Assembly (NCBI RefSeq): GCF_002264395.1
Contig: NZ_NFVA01000050.1
Span: forward strand, 1-51,983
DNA from: Paenibacillus sp. VTT E-133291
GTDB lineage: Bacteria > Bacillota > Bacilli > Paenibacillales > Paenibacillaceae
DNA: 51,983 nucleotides
Direction: 5' to 3'
The first letter of the stretch is position 1. Each line of letters starts with the position of its first letter. Shown here piece by piece: positions 36,335-45,029 of the stretch. A program made the translations under genes and the position numbers. The notes beneath the pieces are model-generated. The model had not been told where the DNA came from. It was given only the letters and a program-made list of their open reading frames with translations, and searched no databases.

Positions 36335-37348
36335 TTGACTTACTACTTGGGAATCGATGGTGGAGGCACCAAAACCTATGCTCTGCTATGCGATGAACAT
36401 GGCAATGTTCTCGGTAAGGGCAGGAGCGGTAACGGCAACCACCAGACAGGCGCCCTTGAGGCAGCCAACAGTATTCGAGAGGCCACATTCGGGGCACTAA
36501 ATGAGGCCGGACTCCGATTGGAGGACATCCAACATACTTATCTTGGGCTTGCCGGTGCTGACCGCGAGGCCGATTATGCTATTCTCCATCCAATGATTCG
36601 CGAGATCGGATTTATCAATTACACCATTAACTGTGACACCATGATCGGATTACGTGCAGGGACGACTCGCCCTTATGGAGTTGCACTAATCTGCGGCACA
36701 GGCACCAATTCGGCTGGCAGAAACACGCAAGGAGAGCACTATCAGTGTGGTGGTTTTGACTACATGTATGGTGACTTCGGCGGTGGCGGTGCACTCAACA
36801 TTGAAGTCTTTCGTTCTGTCATAAGAGCTTGGGATGGACGGGAACAACCTACCCTCTTGACCGGACTTCTACTCAACTTGCTAGGTTATGAGGAAGTTGC
36901 AGATATGTTTAATGATTTCCTCAATCATTGGAAAAGGGTCCCTGTTCATGCTGCACGCTTGCTCTTCGAAGCAGCAGCTGAAGGAGATGCTGTAGCCTTA
37001 GAGATTCTAAATCGGCAAGGCGTTGAGTTAGGGAAGTCCGCTGCTGCAGTCATCCACAAGCTTGGGATGGAGCAGGATACTTTCGATGTGGTTCTGGCGG
37101 GAAGTCTGCTAACCCGTGGGGATCGCGGCTGGATTCGCGGACCTATTGAGAAAGCTGTACAAGCCGCAGCCCCACATGCAACTGTGGTGACTCTTGCCAC
37201 AGAGCCTGTAGTAGGTGCCGTATGGTCTGCGATGGATCAAGATGGTTTGACCCTTAGTAGTGAAGTGTATGAGAGTATGCGGCAATTTCAAGATTATGAA
37301 TCGATCCAACAAACAAAAAAGACAGGAGTGGTTGATCTTGGCAACTAA
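36335..37348 (+). CDS. BadF/BadG-type ATPase, N-acetylglucosamine-kinase-like sugar kinase
   Basis: 337 residues beginning at TTG 36335 with AAGGAG upstream. ASKHA fold: phosphate-1 loop YLGIDGGGTKTYALL (4-18), phosphate-2 segment ICGTGTNSAGRNTQG (about 127-141), GDFGGGGALNIE (about 146-157), and an adenosine motif VVLAGSLLTRG near residue 255. Members phosphorylate GlcNAc and related sugars with ATP. Because a GH4 enzyme that needs a 6-phosphorylated disaccharide follows, this kinase may phosphorylate the imported disaccharide; that is inference. Its end overlaps the next gene's start region by 11 bases. Confidence 0.85.
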   Translation: MTYYLGIDGGGTKTYALLCDEHGNVLGKGRSGNGNHQTGALEAANSIREATFGALNEAGLRLEDIQHTYLGLAGADREADYAILHPMIREIGFINYTINCDTMIGLRAGTTRPYGVALICGTGTNSAGRNTQGEHYQCGGFDYMYGDFGGGGALNIEVFRSVIRAWDGREQPTLLTGLLLNLLGYEEVADMFNDFLNHWKRVPVHAARLLFEAAAEGDAVALEILNRQGVELGKSAAAVIHKLGMEQDTFDVVLAGSLLTRGDRGWIRGPIEKAVQAAAPHATVVTLATEPVVGAVWSAMDQDGLTLSSEVYESMRQFQDYESIQQTKKTGVVDLGN

Positions 37349-38648
37349 TCAAGGATTAAAGATCGCAGTTATCGGTGGGGGTTCTTCGTATACACCCGAA
37401 TTGGTAGAGGGATTTATTCTTCATTACAAGGAGCTTCCTGTTCGTGAACTATGGCTCGTAGACATCGAACCTGGACTTCGCAAGCTGAACATTGTTGGAA
37501 ATCTCGCTAAACGTATGGTTGAGAAATCCGGGCTACCGATTGAAGTTCATCTTACAACAGACCGCCGGAAGGCTATCGAAGGCGCAGACTTCGTCAGCAC
37601 TCAGATGCGTGTCGGTATGCTTGATGCCCGCGCACGTGATGAATCGATTCCTCTTAAATATGGTGTCATTGGTCAAGAAACGACAGGTCCTGGCGGAATG
37701 ATGAAAGCACTGCGTACGATCCCTGTCATTCTGGATGTATGCCGGGATATTGAAGAGCTGGCTCCTAACGCATGGCTCCTCAATTTCACCAATCCTGCAG
37801 GAATGGTCACTGAGGCTGTTCTGAAATACTCCAAAGTAAAGAGTATCGGTCTCTGTAATGCACCTATCGGCCTGATCAAGCAAGTATCTTCCAAATATAA
37901 CGTAGCTGCCGACCGTGTATATGCTGAGTTTGTGGGTCTGAATCACTTGCACTGGATTACTCGAATCGACGTTGATGGTGAAGATAAACTGGATGACATG
38001 CTCACAGAGGGCTACAGTGCCAAGAACGTGCCCGCCCGAGAGTGGAATCCAGAATTCCTACAATCTCTTCGCGCCGTGCCTTCCTACTATTTGAAATATT
38101 TCTATATGACGGATGCCATGCTCGAAGAGCAGATGGAATCGTTTAAGCAAGGTATCAACCGTGCTGAAGTCGTCAAACGCGTAGAAGAAGAGCTATTTGA
38201 GCTATACGCCAACTTAGAGCTGAGCGAGAAACCGAAACAGCTAGAACAACGCGGTGGTGCTTTCTATTCAGAAGCAGCAGTTAATCTCATGAGATCGCTC
38301 CATAACGGTTCAAACGACATCCAGACCTTAAATGTTGCTAACCGTGGCATACTGGACTTCTTGCCAGATGATGCAAGTATTGAAGTGAACTGTGTTGTCA
38401 CCAAGAACGGACCACTACCTTTACCGTTGACTAAGATTCCACCGATGGCCAAAGGGCTTATTCATGCTGTCAAAACCTACGAGCAGCTAGCCATTGATGC
38501 CGCTGTAACAGGTGATCGTGCGCTTGCCCTTCAGGCAATGGTACATCATCCACTCGTTCCATCTGTAGATGTGGCGGTTCGGATGCTGGATGAAATGCTG
38601 GAAGCCAATAAAGAGTTCTTGCCGAACTTTTTTGGCAAACAATCATAG
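37338..38648 (+). CDS. GH4 6-phospho-beta-glycosidase (LicH/CelF/ChbF type)
   Basis: 436 residues. Family GH4 uses NAD and a divalent metal in a redox-elimination mechanism. Seen: the dinucleotide site IAVIGGGSSYTPELVEGF (9-26), GVIGQETTGPGG (about 108-119), the metal Cys in LCNAPIG (about 172-178) and the metal His in VGLNHLHW. TTG 37338 is chosen because AGGAG lies nine bases before it; TTG 37332 is too close, and codons further upstream lie inside the kinase gene. It acts on 6-phosphorylated beta-disaccharides such as cellobiose-6-P or deacetylated chitobiose-6-P. The adjacent deacetylase favours the second. Confidence 0.9.
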   Translation: MATNQGLKIAVIGGGSSYTPELVEGFILHYKELPVRELWLVDIEPGLRKLNIVGNLAKRMVEKSGLPIEVHLTTDRRKAIEGADFVSTQMRVGMLDARARDESIPLKYGVIGQETTGPGGMMKALRTIPVILDVCRDIEELAPNAWLLNFTNPAGMVTEAVLKYSKVKSIGLCNAPIGLIKQVSSKYNVAADRVYAEFVGLNHLHWITRIDVDGEDKLDDMLTEGYSAKNVPAREWNPEFLQSLRAVPSYYLKYFYMTDAMLEEQMESFKQGINRAEVVKRVEEELFELYANLELSEKPKQLEQRGGAFYSEAAVNLMRSLHNGSNDIQTLNVANRGILDFLPDDASIEVNCVVTKNGPLPLPLTKIPPMAKGLIHAVKTYEQLAIDAAVTGDRALALQAMVHHPLVPSVDVAVRMLDEMLEANKEFLPNFFGKQS

Positions 38649-38663
38649 AAAAGAGGCGTCAAT

Positions 38664-39761
38664 ATGTCAGCTAAAGCGGTTTGGAAAGGCGATGTCAACC
38701 AAGCATTATGCGCGTTTACATTTGATGATGGGCCTTCCCAGCTTCCCGTTGAATTATGGCTGGATGTTCTAGAGGAGGAAGGGGCGGTTGGTACCTTCTT
38801 CTTCACTGGAGAATGGATGGATCAGCATCCAGAGAAGGCGAGATTAATTCTCTCCCGGGGTCATGTGCTTGCTCCGCATACGTATCATCATCGGCGAATG
38901 GCCCAAGTACCAAAGACGGTATTCTTAGAGCAATTGAAGCTGACTGAGCTGGCATATCAAGACGCAACAGGTCTTCCGTCTCCCAATTTCATGCGTTTTC
39001 CATACTGCTCCTACCGGGATGAGAATCTCGATTGGCTGACAGAATGGGGCGATTATCTGGATATTGAGGGCGTTGATTGCGGAGACTGGGCAGGTATTTC
39101 TGCAGAAGAAATCGTTGCCAACGTTGAACCTAAGGTAGAGAATGGAACCATTGTGGTTATGCATAGCAATGATGTTGCAAAGGGTTCACCGGATGCATTA
39201 AGAGCACTTATTCGGATCGCCAAGCAAAGAGGCTTGGAGAGTGTCGGCGTACCTGAGATCCTAGGGTCCATTGGCGTAGAAGTAAACTATAGACCTTGGA
39301 AAATAGCCGTAGAAGTTCCGGCGGAGTTAGATCATTCCGCGGAAAATTGGGTTCCTTTAGAAAATTGTAAGCAGCTTGCCGATCTCGCGGCCCAGACAAC
39401 TGAGTGGAACATTCCGCAATATACACTGCATTTCATTTCTGAAAAGGAGTGGCTGGAGCATCTGGAGAGTCCACTAGTAGAGGTTGGAGTGACAGAGGAT
39501 CGCGAGTTGTTTACCCTACGGCAATTTGATGGCAGCTATTGGGGATATGTACGCGCCGGTGTCGTAGACAATACCCTCGTATTATTAGATTATGCGGCTA
39601 AAGAAGCGCAAGCCGATACCTTAGTGTACTTACTTCGCTGGGCTGCTGATACTTCGATCAGACTGGGCTTAACCCGGATTGAGGCAAGGCTGAATATCCG
39701 CAAGATGAGCGAAATGTGCAGACAGTTAGGCTGGCAGTCAGAGATTCTAGAAGATCAATAA
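38664..39761 (+). CDS. CE4 polysaccharide-deacetylase-like protein with extra C-terminal domain
   Basis: 365 residues, no signal peptide, so cytosolic. The N-terminal CE4 domain (about 1-205) has TFDDGPS (19-25, catalytic base Asp21 and metal Asp22), HTYHH (72-76, metal His72 and His76), MRFPYCSYRDE, CGDW and the catalytic His in VVMHSND. The C-terminal 150 residues carry a LVYLLRWAADTSIRLGLTRIEAR segment and end like a GNAT acetyltransferase, though I cannot confirm that. Fifteen bases separate it from the GH4 gene. It should remove an N-acetyl group from a small sugar, as ChbG does before 6-phospho-chitobiose is cleaved, but ChbG belongs to a different family. Confidence 0.82.
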   Translation: MSAKAVWKGDVNQALCAFTFDDGPSQLPVELWLDVLEEEGAVGTFFFTGEWMDQHPEKARLILSRGHVLAPHTYHHRRMAQVPKTVFLEQLKLTELAYQDATGLPSPNFMRFPYCSYRDENLDWLTEWGDYLDIEGVDCGDWAGISAEEIVANVEPKVENGTIVVMHSNDVAKGSPDALRALIRIAKQRGLESVGVPEILGSIGVEVNYRPWKIAVEVPAELDHSAENWVPLENCKQLADLAAQTTEWNIPQYTLHFISEKEWLEHLESPLVEVGVTEDRELFTLRQFDGSYWGYVRAGVVDNTLVLLDYAAKEAQADTLVYLLRWAADTSIRLGLTRIEARLNIRKMSEMCRQLGWQSEILEDQ

Positions 39762-39793
39762 GAGACATCATCCATACTGATAAATAGTTGCGG

Positions 39794-39836
39794 TAAAAAA
39801 CAGCGGTCCCCCATTATTGGTGGATCGCTGTTTTGC
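39794..39836. terminator. Bidirectional terminator-like hairpin ending the sugar operon
   Basis: AACAGCGGTCC and GGATCGCTGTT pair across a 12-base loop (one G-T pair). TTTT follows on the plus strand and a six-T run on the minus strand. It lies 30 bases past the deacetylase stop. Confidence 0.65.
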
Positions 39837-39923
39837 GTTGTGGGAATGGCAAATTGTAAGTTGTCGTTCCTTTCGGTACAATCAATTCTAACATCGTATG
39901 ATTCCATCAGAAGGGGTGATTTC

Positions 39924-40898
39924 TTGCGTAAAGATACCAAAACCATCGGCGAGGCGGCTAAGCTGCTGGGCACAACCATTAAAACCATCCGTTATTATGA
40001 CGACATTGATCTTTTGAAGCCATCGAGTCATAGCGAAGGTGGACATCGGTTATATACGCCCGAAGATATTTCCCGCCTGCGGCTGATCACAACACTGCGT
40101 TATTTGAGCTTCGGCATTGACGAGATTCGCCAAGTCATCGCTGGAGAGATTCAGCTCAATACAGCACTCAACTGGCAAATCGAAGCACTGGAGACGCAGG
40201 TTAGTACACTGACTAATATGATTTCGATTCTACGCCAAGCTGAAGAGCATCATTCATCAGGCAATTCCATGGATTACATGAATGAGCTGGCTGACTCCTT
40301 GTCCATGAATGCTGCTAAACGAAACGAGTTCATCTCCAGCAAAATAGAAGAAATACAGCCGCTCGGTCAATTGCCGTCCGAATGGCAGAATACTTTTTTG
40401 TATTTGTTCAATAAATATATTATCAATGAAGTCAAAGTGACGGCCGGGCAAACCATAGCTTGGAATGAGCTGCAAGCGCTAATGAATGATGCGCAGTACA
40501 TGGAGGAGCTCGTCCGATTCGAACTACCCTTCTTAAATATGGTCAAGCACCCTCGTGTTCCCGCTGCATCCTGGATCAGAACGCTGGAGAGTATCCGAAT
40601 CCGGGTGGAGACAGCCCTGCAACACAAATTATCAGCAGACAGCGCTGTTGTACAGGCAATTGTTGAAGATTTTGTGATGATGTATGCAGGTCCAGAGCAG
40701 TTCCGCGATAAGGCTGCCTTTTTCCGCCAATTTGCTCAATGCATGCAAACTGCTCCTTCCAAACGAATAGAACGCTTTAATAAACTGTGCCTGCTCCTCA
40801 ACCCCAAATGGGATGTTATTGTAAAAGGAAATGCCTTGCTGATGCAAGGACTACAATGGAAACTCGAGCAGGACAACGCTCATTCGGCGCCTTGTTGA
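39924..40898 (+). CDS. MerR-family transcriptional regulator
   Basis: 324 residues from TTG 39924, with AAGGGGTG upstream; the frame is open to 39840 but that part covers the hairpin and promoter. The winged-helix MerR domain is at residues 4-72 (TIGEAAKLLGTTIKTIRYYDDIDLL), followed by a coiled coil (about 75-115) and a long alpha-helical C-terminal region like TipAS-type effector domains. No Cys metal site is obvious in the dimer helix. It is convergent with the alpha/beta hydrolase gene and overlaps it by 19 bases. Target genes are unknown. Confidence 0.85.
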   Translation: MRKDTKTIGEAAKLLGTTIKTIRYYDDIDLLKPSSHSEGGHRLYTPEDISRLRLITTLRYLSFGIDEIRQVIAGEIQLNTALNWQIEALETQVSTLTNMISILRQAEEHHSSGNSMDYMNELADSLSMNAAKRNEFISSKIEEIQPLGQLPSEWQNTFLYLFNKYIINEVKVTAGQTIAWNELQALMNDAQYMEELVRFELPFLNMVKHPRVPAASWIRTLESIRIRVETALQHKLSADSAVVQAIVEDFVMMYAGPEQFRDKAAFFRQFAQCMQTAPSKRIERFNKLCLLLNPKWDVIVKGNALLMQGLQWKLEQDNAHSAPC

Positions 40899-42358
40899 AG
40901 TGTGAACTTCGGATGGTCTCCCAGGTTGATGTTCAAATATTGCAAGGGCTGCCCTTTCAAATAATGGTCAAAAAAATCGAGCGTGTACTCATTAATCAGC
41001 TCATGCGTTCCACGCACATCCACGCCCTCCATCCATTTAAACAACGGGGTGAGCAGATATAGATCGGAGAAGCTCATATGTGTGCTGTTTTTGAATGTCA
41101 TCCAATAGTTTCCGCCAACGGTTACCGGCTCATAACGGGCAAACATCTCATTATAGTAGGCTGTAATTTCGTCTCTGTTCGCTCCCAATGCGGCGATTTC
41201 TTCATCAGTGGTTTGGTCTACTCCTTTTAACGTTTCATCGGCACTCATGAGCAAAAAAGGCTTCTTTAGGCCGTCTGCAGGAATCCGCTTTTCACCGTAA
41301 AGTACCCCATCCATATCGATGCCTGCTTGTATTCTCTGATCATCCAGCAGCATTTGCACCGTCGTAGCTCCCCCAAAGGAATGTCCGAACATGCCCATAT
41401 GTTCAAGATCGATCCGGTCAGTAAACAGACCGCTAGGGTCGTTCGCAGACAAGGCCTCCATTCGATCAAGCACAAACTTCGCATCTTCTACCCAAACTTC
41501 ATTACGCCGATCCATAAAAGAATACTTCATTTGCTCATAGCCCATTTTCCCCTCTGAATCAAACTTCACCACAGGCTTATCTGGAAATGCTGAAGCTACG
41601 CTGCTATAAGCATGTTCAATCCCAACGACAATATAGCCGTGACTTGCCAATTGCTCGACTTGAAACGTGTTCTGATTCTTGTAGCCCATAAATCCATGCG
41701 AGAAGAGCAGCACAGGATATTTAGATTCTGTATCGGCTAATCCGGCATTCGCAATAGCATGGGTATTGACTAGCTTAAATCCTGAGAATACAAACTCCGG
41801 CAAGTGCAAAAATTCATGCAGTCCTTCTATATACGGAGCAGGATCAGATAAATATGGCGCCTTTTTTCCAGTAGCCTCCGAACTTGCCGGATACCAGATT
41901 TGTACCATTAATTCGCGGGAATCACCGGATGTTTTCGTAAATTTCTCTTCTCTTGCAGAATCGGTCCAATGGTAGGTGACGGTCCCTATCGCGTAAGGAC
42001 CTGTGGGCTCCGCAAAAGAAAATACAGGGAATAGGATCGGCAGCGCAATGGACACAGCAGCATAAACCACTCCAACTCCTCCGAGAATTAGCGCCCTCCA
42101 GCGCTGTCGCGGCTTTCTTTCTGCCCTTGCTGTGGATCGGAAGAAAGGCCTTACCCCTCCTACAATCGCCCACAGTGTGACCAGATACATTGGGATCATC
42201 GGCCACCGCAAGCCTTCCACGAAAGCGTGGACAAGCAGTAAAGCAGCAGGAATTCCGCCGCCTATCAGCCACCCGCGTTGTGATTTGGGGCGTCCTAGTA
42301 TTAACCCACTCAAAATCAATACATTAAATAAGACAAGCATGATTTCAATCCATCTCAT
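40880..42358 (-). CDS. Membrane-anchored alpha/beta hydrolase, PAF-acetylhydrolase-like
   Basis: 492 residues. Four hydrophobic segments in the first 125 residues (about 5-22, 30-45, 53-70, 88-112) anchor it in the membrane. The catalytic domain has VLLFSHGFMGYK (oxyanion region), the nucleophile elbow GHSFGG, DMDGVLYG and a C-terminal NSTHMSFSD with the probable catalytic His. The layout matches platelet-activating-factor acetylhydrolase/dienelactone-hydrolase relatives; the likely substrate is a lipid or ester. AAGGAGG lies ten bases before the ATG. It follows the MocR gene on the same strand after 113 bases, with only a 5-bp hairpin (42417-42431) between them. Confidence 0.82.
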   Translation of the reverse strand: MRWIEIMLVLFNVLILSGLILGRPKSQRGWLIGGGIPAALLLVHAFVEGLRWPMIPMYLVTLWAIVGGVRPFFRSTARAERKPRQRWRALILGGVGVVYAAVSIALPILFPVFSFAEPTGPYAIGTVTYHWTDSAREEKFTKTSGDSRELMVQIWYPASSEATGKKAPYLSDPAPYIEGLHEFLHLPEFVFSGFKLVNTHAIANAGLADTESKYPVLLFSHGFMGYKNQNTFQVEQLASHGYIVVGIEHAYSSVASAFPDKPVVKFDSEGKMGYEQMKYSFMDRRNEVWVEDAKFVLDRMEALSANDPSGLFTDRIDLEHMGMFGHSFGGATTVQMLLDDQRIQAGIDMDGVLYGEKRIPADGLKKPFLLMSADETLKGVDQTTDEEIAALGANRDEITAYYNEMFARYEPVTVGGNYWMTFKNSTHMSFSDLYLLTPLFKWMEGVDVRGTHELINEYTLDFFDHYLKGQPLQYLNINLGDHPKFTLQQGAE

Positions 42359-42471
42359 AATCTATAATCCTCCTTGGATTTCTCTACTGGCTGTCGACCT
42401 GAACCAAGTATAAAACCTCCTGTTAGAGGAGAATCAAAAAAATTAATTCGAATGGAGGATTGGGGGAATAT

Positions 42472-43815
42472 TCAGCGTATTTCTCGAATGACCTGTTCAA
42501 TACCTGAGGGAATATCAGGCTCTTTTACACTAGATACATTGAGCTTTAGAATCCTCTCTTTTTTTGCAAAATAGGAAAGGTAACCGCTATCCGCCAATTC
42601 CACTCGAATGGACTTTTTTTGCAGCCGTTTGATCATCTGCTCTGCTCTAAGGTTATCCTCCAATTTCAGATAAGTATGAACACCTAGCTGACTGGCTGGA
42701 ACATAGGAATAATGCTCTTCAGACGCTGCATTTGCCTCCTTCATAATCGAATCGTGGAGGAGCATTGATCTTTTTCCGTAGCAGGAACGCATTTTTTTTC
42801 GGTGGCGCTCGAACATCCCGCTTTTCAAATACAACTCCAGCGCAGCTTGCGACAACATAGAGCTATCTATATCCATCAGTCTTTTGAATCGGTTAAAGGA
42901 CTCACAGAGCACCTCGGGAAGTACGGCCACACCAACGCGCAGACCTGGGAATATAATCTTGGAGAAGCTTTTTAAATAAATAACATGTGATGTATTATCA
43001 TAGGCATAGATCGGATCTTGCTTCGCATCCTGCTCCAAATCTGCCATGTAGTCATCCTCTACGATATACACATCGTATTTAGCTGCAAGCTGGGCAATCG
43101 CCTTCTTCTGATTTCGTGTAAAGGAAACGCCCAGCGGATTATGGAACCGTGGAACGGTATAAAAGAACTTAAATTCACCAGTTTTAAATAACCGCTCTAA
43201 TTCATCCAAATCCACCCCATCATTAGAACGCCGTATCCCCTCTGCCTCGATTTCATATGTCTTCAAATACTCCATAAACAAAGGATAACTCGGCTGTTCA
43301 ATCAATACTCGCTCCTTACCATTCGGAAAAGGAATACGGGTCAAGAGTCCAAGGGCCTGCTGCACACCAGAGGTGATAAAAATCTGCTTTGGATCAGCGA
43401 ATACCTGATAAGAAGCCAGTTGTCGCTGCATTTCACGGATAAGAGACGGCAGCCCCTGCGGTGTTCCATAGATAAACAGATCCTTACGGTACATATCAAT
43501 CGCTTTATTGATGCAATGTTGAAAATCCAGATATGGAAAAATATCAGGGTCTGGTGCAGATGCCGTAAAATCGATCCAGTGCGAACCTTCCTCTTTCCGC
43601 TGTCCACTGCGTTTCATGACATAATATCCGCTCTTTGAAGCTGCGTAGATTAGATGTTTATCTTGAAGGTCCTGGAGTGCACGAATCACCGTGCTCTTAT
43701 TGCAATCATAACGAAGTGCTAGTTCCCGAATAGAGGGTAGCTTGTCGCCTTCTCGATACGTGTCTTCAACGATTTGTAATTCTAGATCATTGATTATTTC
43801 CGAATACTTATACAT
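42472..43815 (-). CDS. MocR-type regulator (GntR winged helix fused to aminotransferase domain)
   Basis: 447 residues from ATG 43815; a GTG at 43824 lies only three bases from GGAGG. The winged helix is at about residues 1-68 (SIRELALRYDCNKSTVIRALQDL) and a fold-type I PLP domain follows, with the cofactor Lys in LKSFSKIIFPGLRVG and PRFHNPLGVSFTRNQ. The PLP domain in this family senses PLP or an amino compound rather than acting as an enzyme. It is divergent from an EamA exporter, and two perfect palindromes lie between the genes, so it most likely controls that exporter. Confidence 0.9.
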   Translation of the reverse strand: MYKYSEIINDLELQIVEDTYREGDKLPSIRELALRYDCNKSTVIRALQDLQDKHLIYAASKSGYYVMKRSGQRKEEGSHWIDFTASAPDPDIFPYLDFQHCINKAIDMYRKDLFIYGTPQGLPSLIREMQRQLASYQVFADPKQIFITSGVQQALGLLTRIPFPNGKERVLIEQPSYPLFMEYLKTYEIEAEGIRRSNDGVDLDELERLFKTGEFKFFYTVPRFHNPLGVSFTRNQKKAIAQLAAKYDVYIVEDDYMADLEQDAKQDPIYAYDNTSHVIYLKSFSKIIFPGLRVGVAVLPEVLCESFNRFKRLMDIDSSMLSQAALELYLKSGMFERHRKKMRSCYGKRSMLLHDSIMKEANAASEEHYSYVPASQLGVHTYLKLEDNLRAEQMIKRLQKKSIRVELADSGYLSYFAKKERILKLNVSSVKEPDIPSGIEQVIREIR

Positions 43816-43842
43816 CCTCTTCACCTTCCTCCGAATCTAATT

Positions 43843-43854
43843 TGTACCGGTACA
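43843..43854. promoter_or_regulatory. Candidate MocR operator 1
   Basis: Perfect 12-bp palindrome TGTACCGGTACA, 28 bases upstream of the MocR start. It shares the ACCGGT core with operator 2. Confidence 0.55.
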
Positions 43855-43912
43855 GATGAACAATAATTACATTGTAGCATAGCTATTCTAGCCTTAGAAT
43901 AAAGAGCATAAC

Positions 43913-43924
43913 AGGACCGGTCCT
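43913..43924. promoter_or_regulatory. Candidate MocR operator 2
   Basis: Perfect 12-bp palindrome AGGACCGGTCCT, 31 bases upstream of the EamA start. Its centre is 70 bases from that of operator 1. Confidence 0.55.
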
Positions 43925-43955
43925 AAATGCGCGCAACACTTTGGAGGTCATACTG

Positions 43956-44894
43956 ATGAATAAATCTTCTACTCAAAAAGCGATCATAGCTGCGGTCTTG
44001 AATGCTGTTATTGTCGGATTTTCTTTTATATTTGTAAAAATGGCCTTAACCGTCTCTGACCCATTCGATACATTAGCTCACCGCTTCACATTATCTTTCC
44101 TTGCCGCTTCGTTATTTGCATTTCCAGGGTGGCGGCGGGTGAAGTTCGGAATATCCAAGGCAGCAGTGGTAATCCCACTTGCTCTACTATACCCTTCGTT
44201 GTATTTTACGCTTCAAGCCTTCGGGCTTCTGCATACAACCTCATCTGTAGCAGGCATTATTCAGGCGACCATGCCTATCTTCACCATCATTTTGGCGACG
44301 TTGTTCTTGAAGGAAACTACGAGCGGCTTTCAGAAGATCTCTACACTAATCTCGGTTGCGGGCATTATTCTTATCTTTGCCATTCCGGGTGTCAGTATAT
44401 CTTCCTCTAGTCTTTGGGGAGTTTTACTCATACTGATCTCAGCATTATCCCTTGCCGGTTATAACGTCGCAGCCCGAAAGCTAACACGTACCTGGAGTCC
44501 CAAGGAACTTACCTATATGATCACTTTATTCGGGTTTATATTCTTCAATGGACTTTCCATCATTAAGCATGGTTCGGCAGGAACCTTGAATCAATATTTC
44601 ACACCTTTTCAGGAGCCTAAATTCATATTCTCCATGATCTATCTTGGGGTACTCTCCTCCCTCGTGACCTCCTTCCTTTCCAACTACGCATTATCTCGAA
44701 TGGAAGCATCCCGCGTGAGTATCTTCGGCAGTCTTTCGACGGTTGTCTCTATTCTCGGCGGTGTGCTTCTGCTGAATGAACAACTGGAATGGTACCATTG
44801 GACCGGCACCGTGATGATTATCGCCGGGGTAATAGGAGTGAATTGGCGCAAAAAGGCTAGGCTTCAAGTAAAGAGTGGAATTGAGTTGGATTAG
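43956..44894 (+). CDS. EamA/DMT-family transporter
   Basis: 312 residues and ten membrane helices in two five-helix repeats (about 7-140 and 150-300), the drug/metabolite transporter pattern; HTTSSVAGIIQATMPIFTII and SLSTVVSILGGVLLLNEQLEW are the repeat signatures. ATG 43956 follows GGAGG; the frame is open to 43941. It is probably an exporter of an amino acid, vitamin or drug. Divergent pairing with a MocR regulator is common for such transporters. Confidence 0.88.
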   Translation: MNKSSTQKAIIAAVLNAVIVGFSFIFVKMALTVSDPFDTLAHRFTLSFLAASLFAFPGWRRVKFGISKAAVVIPLALLYPSLYFTLQAFGLLHTTSSVAGIIQATMPIFTIILATLFLKETTSGFQKISTLISVAGIILIFAIPGVSISSSSLWGVLLILISALSLAGYNVAARKLTRTWSPKELTYMITLFGFIFFNGLSIIKHGSAGTLNQYFTPFQEPKFIFSMIYLGVLSSLVTSFLSNYALSRMEASRVSIFGSLSTVVSILGGVLLLNEQLEWYHWTGTVMIIAGVIGVNWRKKARLQVKSGIELD

Positions 44895-44946
44895 AGGGAA
44901 CCTGCAGATTTGCAGGAATTATTGCTTAGCCATTCTTCGTATCATG

Positions 44947-44977
44947 AAAAAAAGACACCCCTCGAGGTGTCTTTTTA
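44947..44977. terminator. Bidirectional terminator
   Basis: AAAAAGACACC and GGTGTCTTTTT flank a six-base loop, with a T run on both strands. It serves the EamA gene (plus) and the small secreted-protein gene (minus). Confidence 0.85.
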
Positions 44978-45029
44978 TACTTTTACCTTTTCAATATCTC
45001 TACTTTGTACCCAGCCGCGTTAATTGCTG

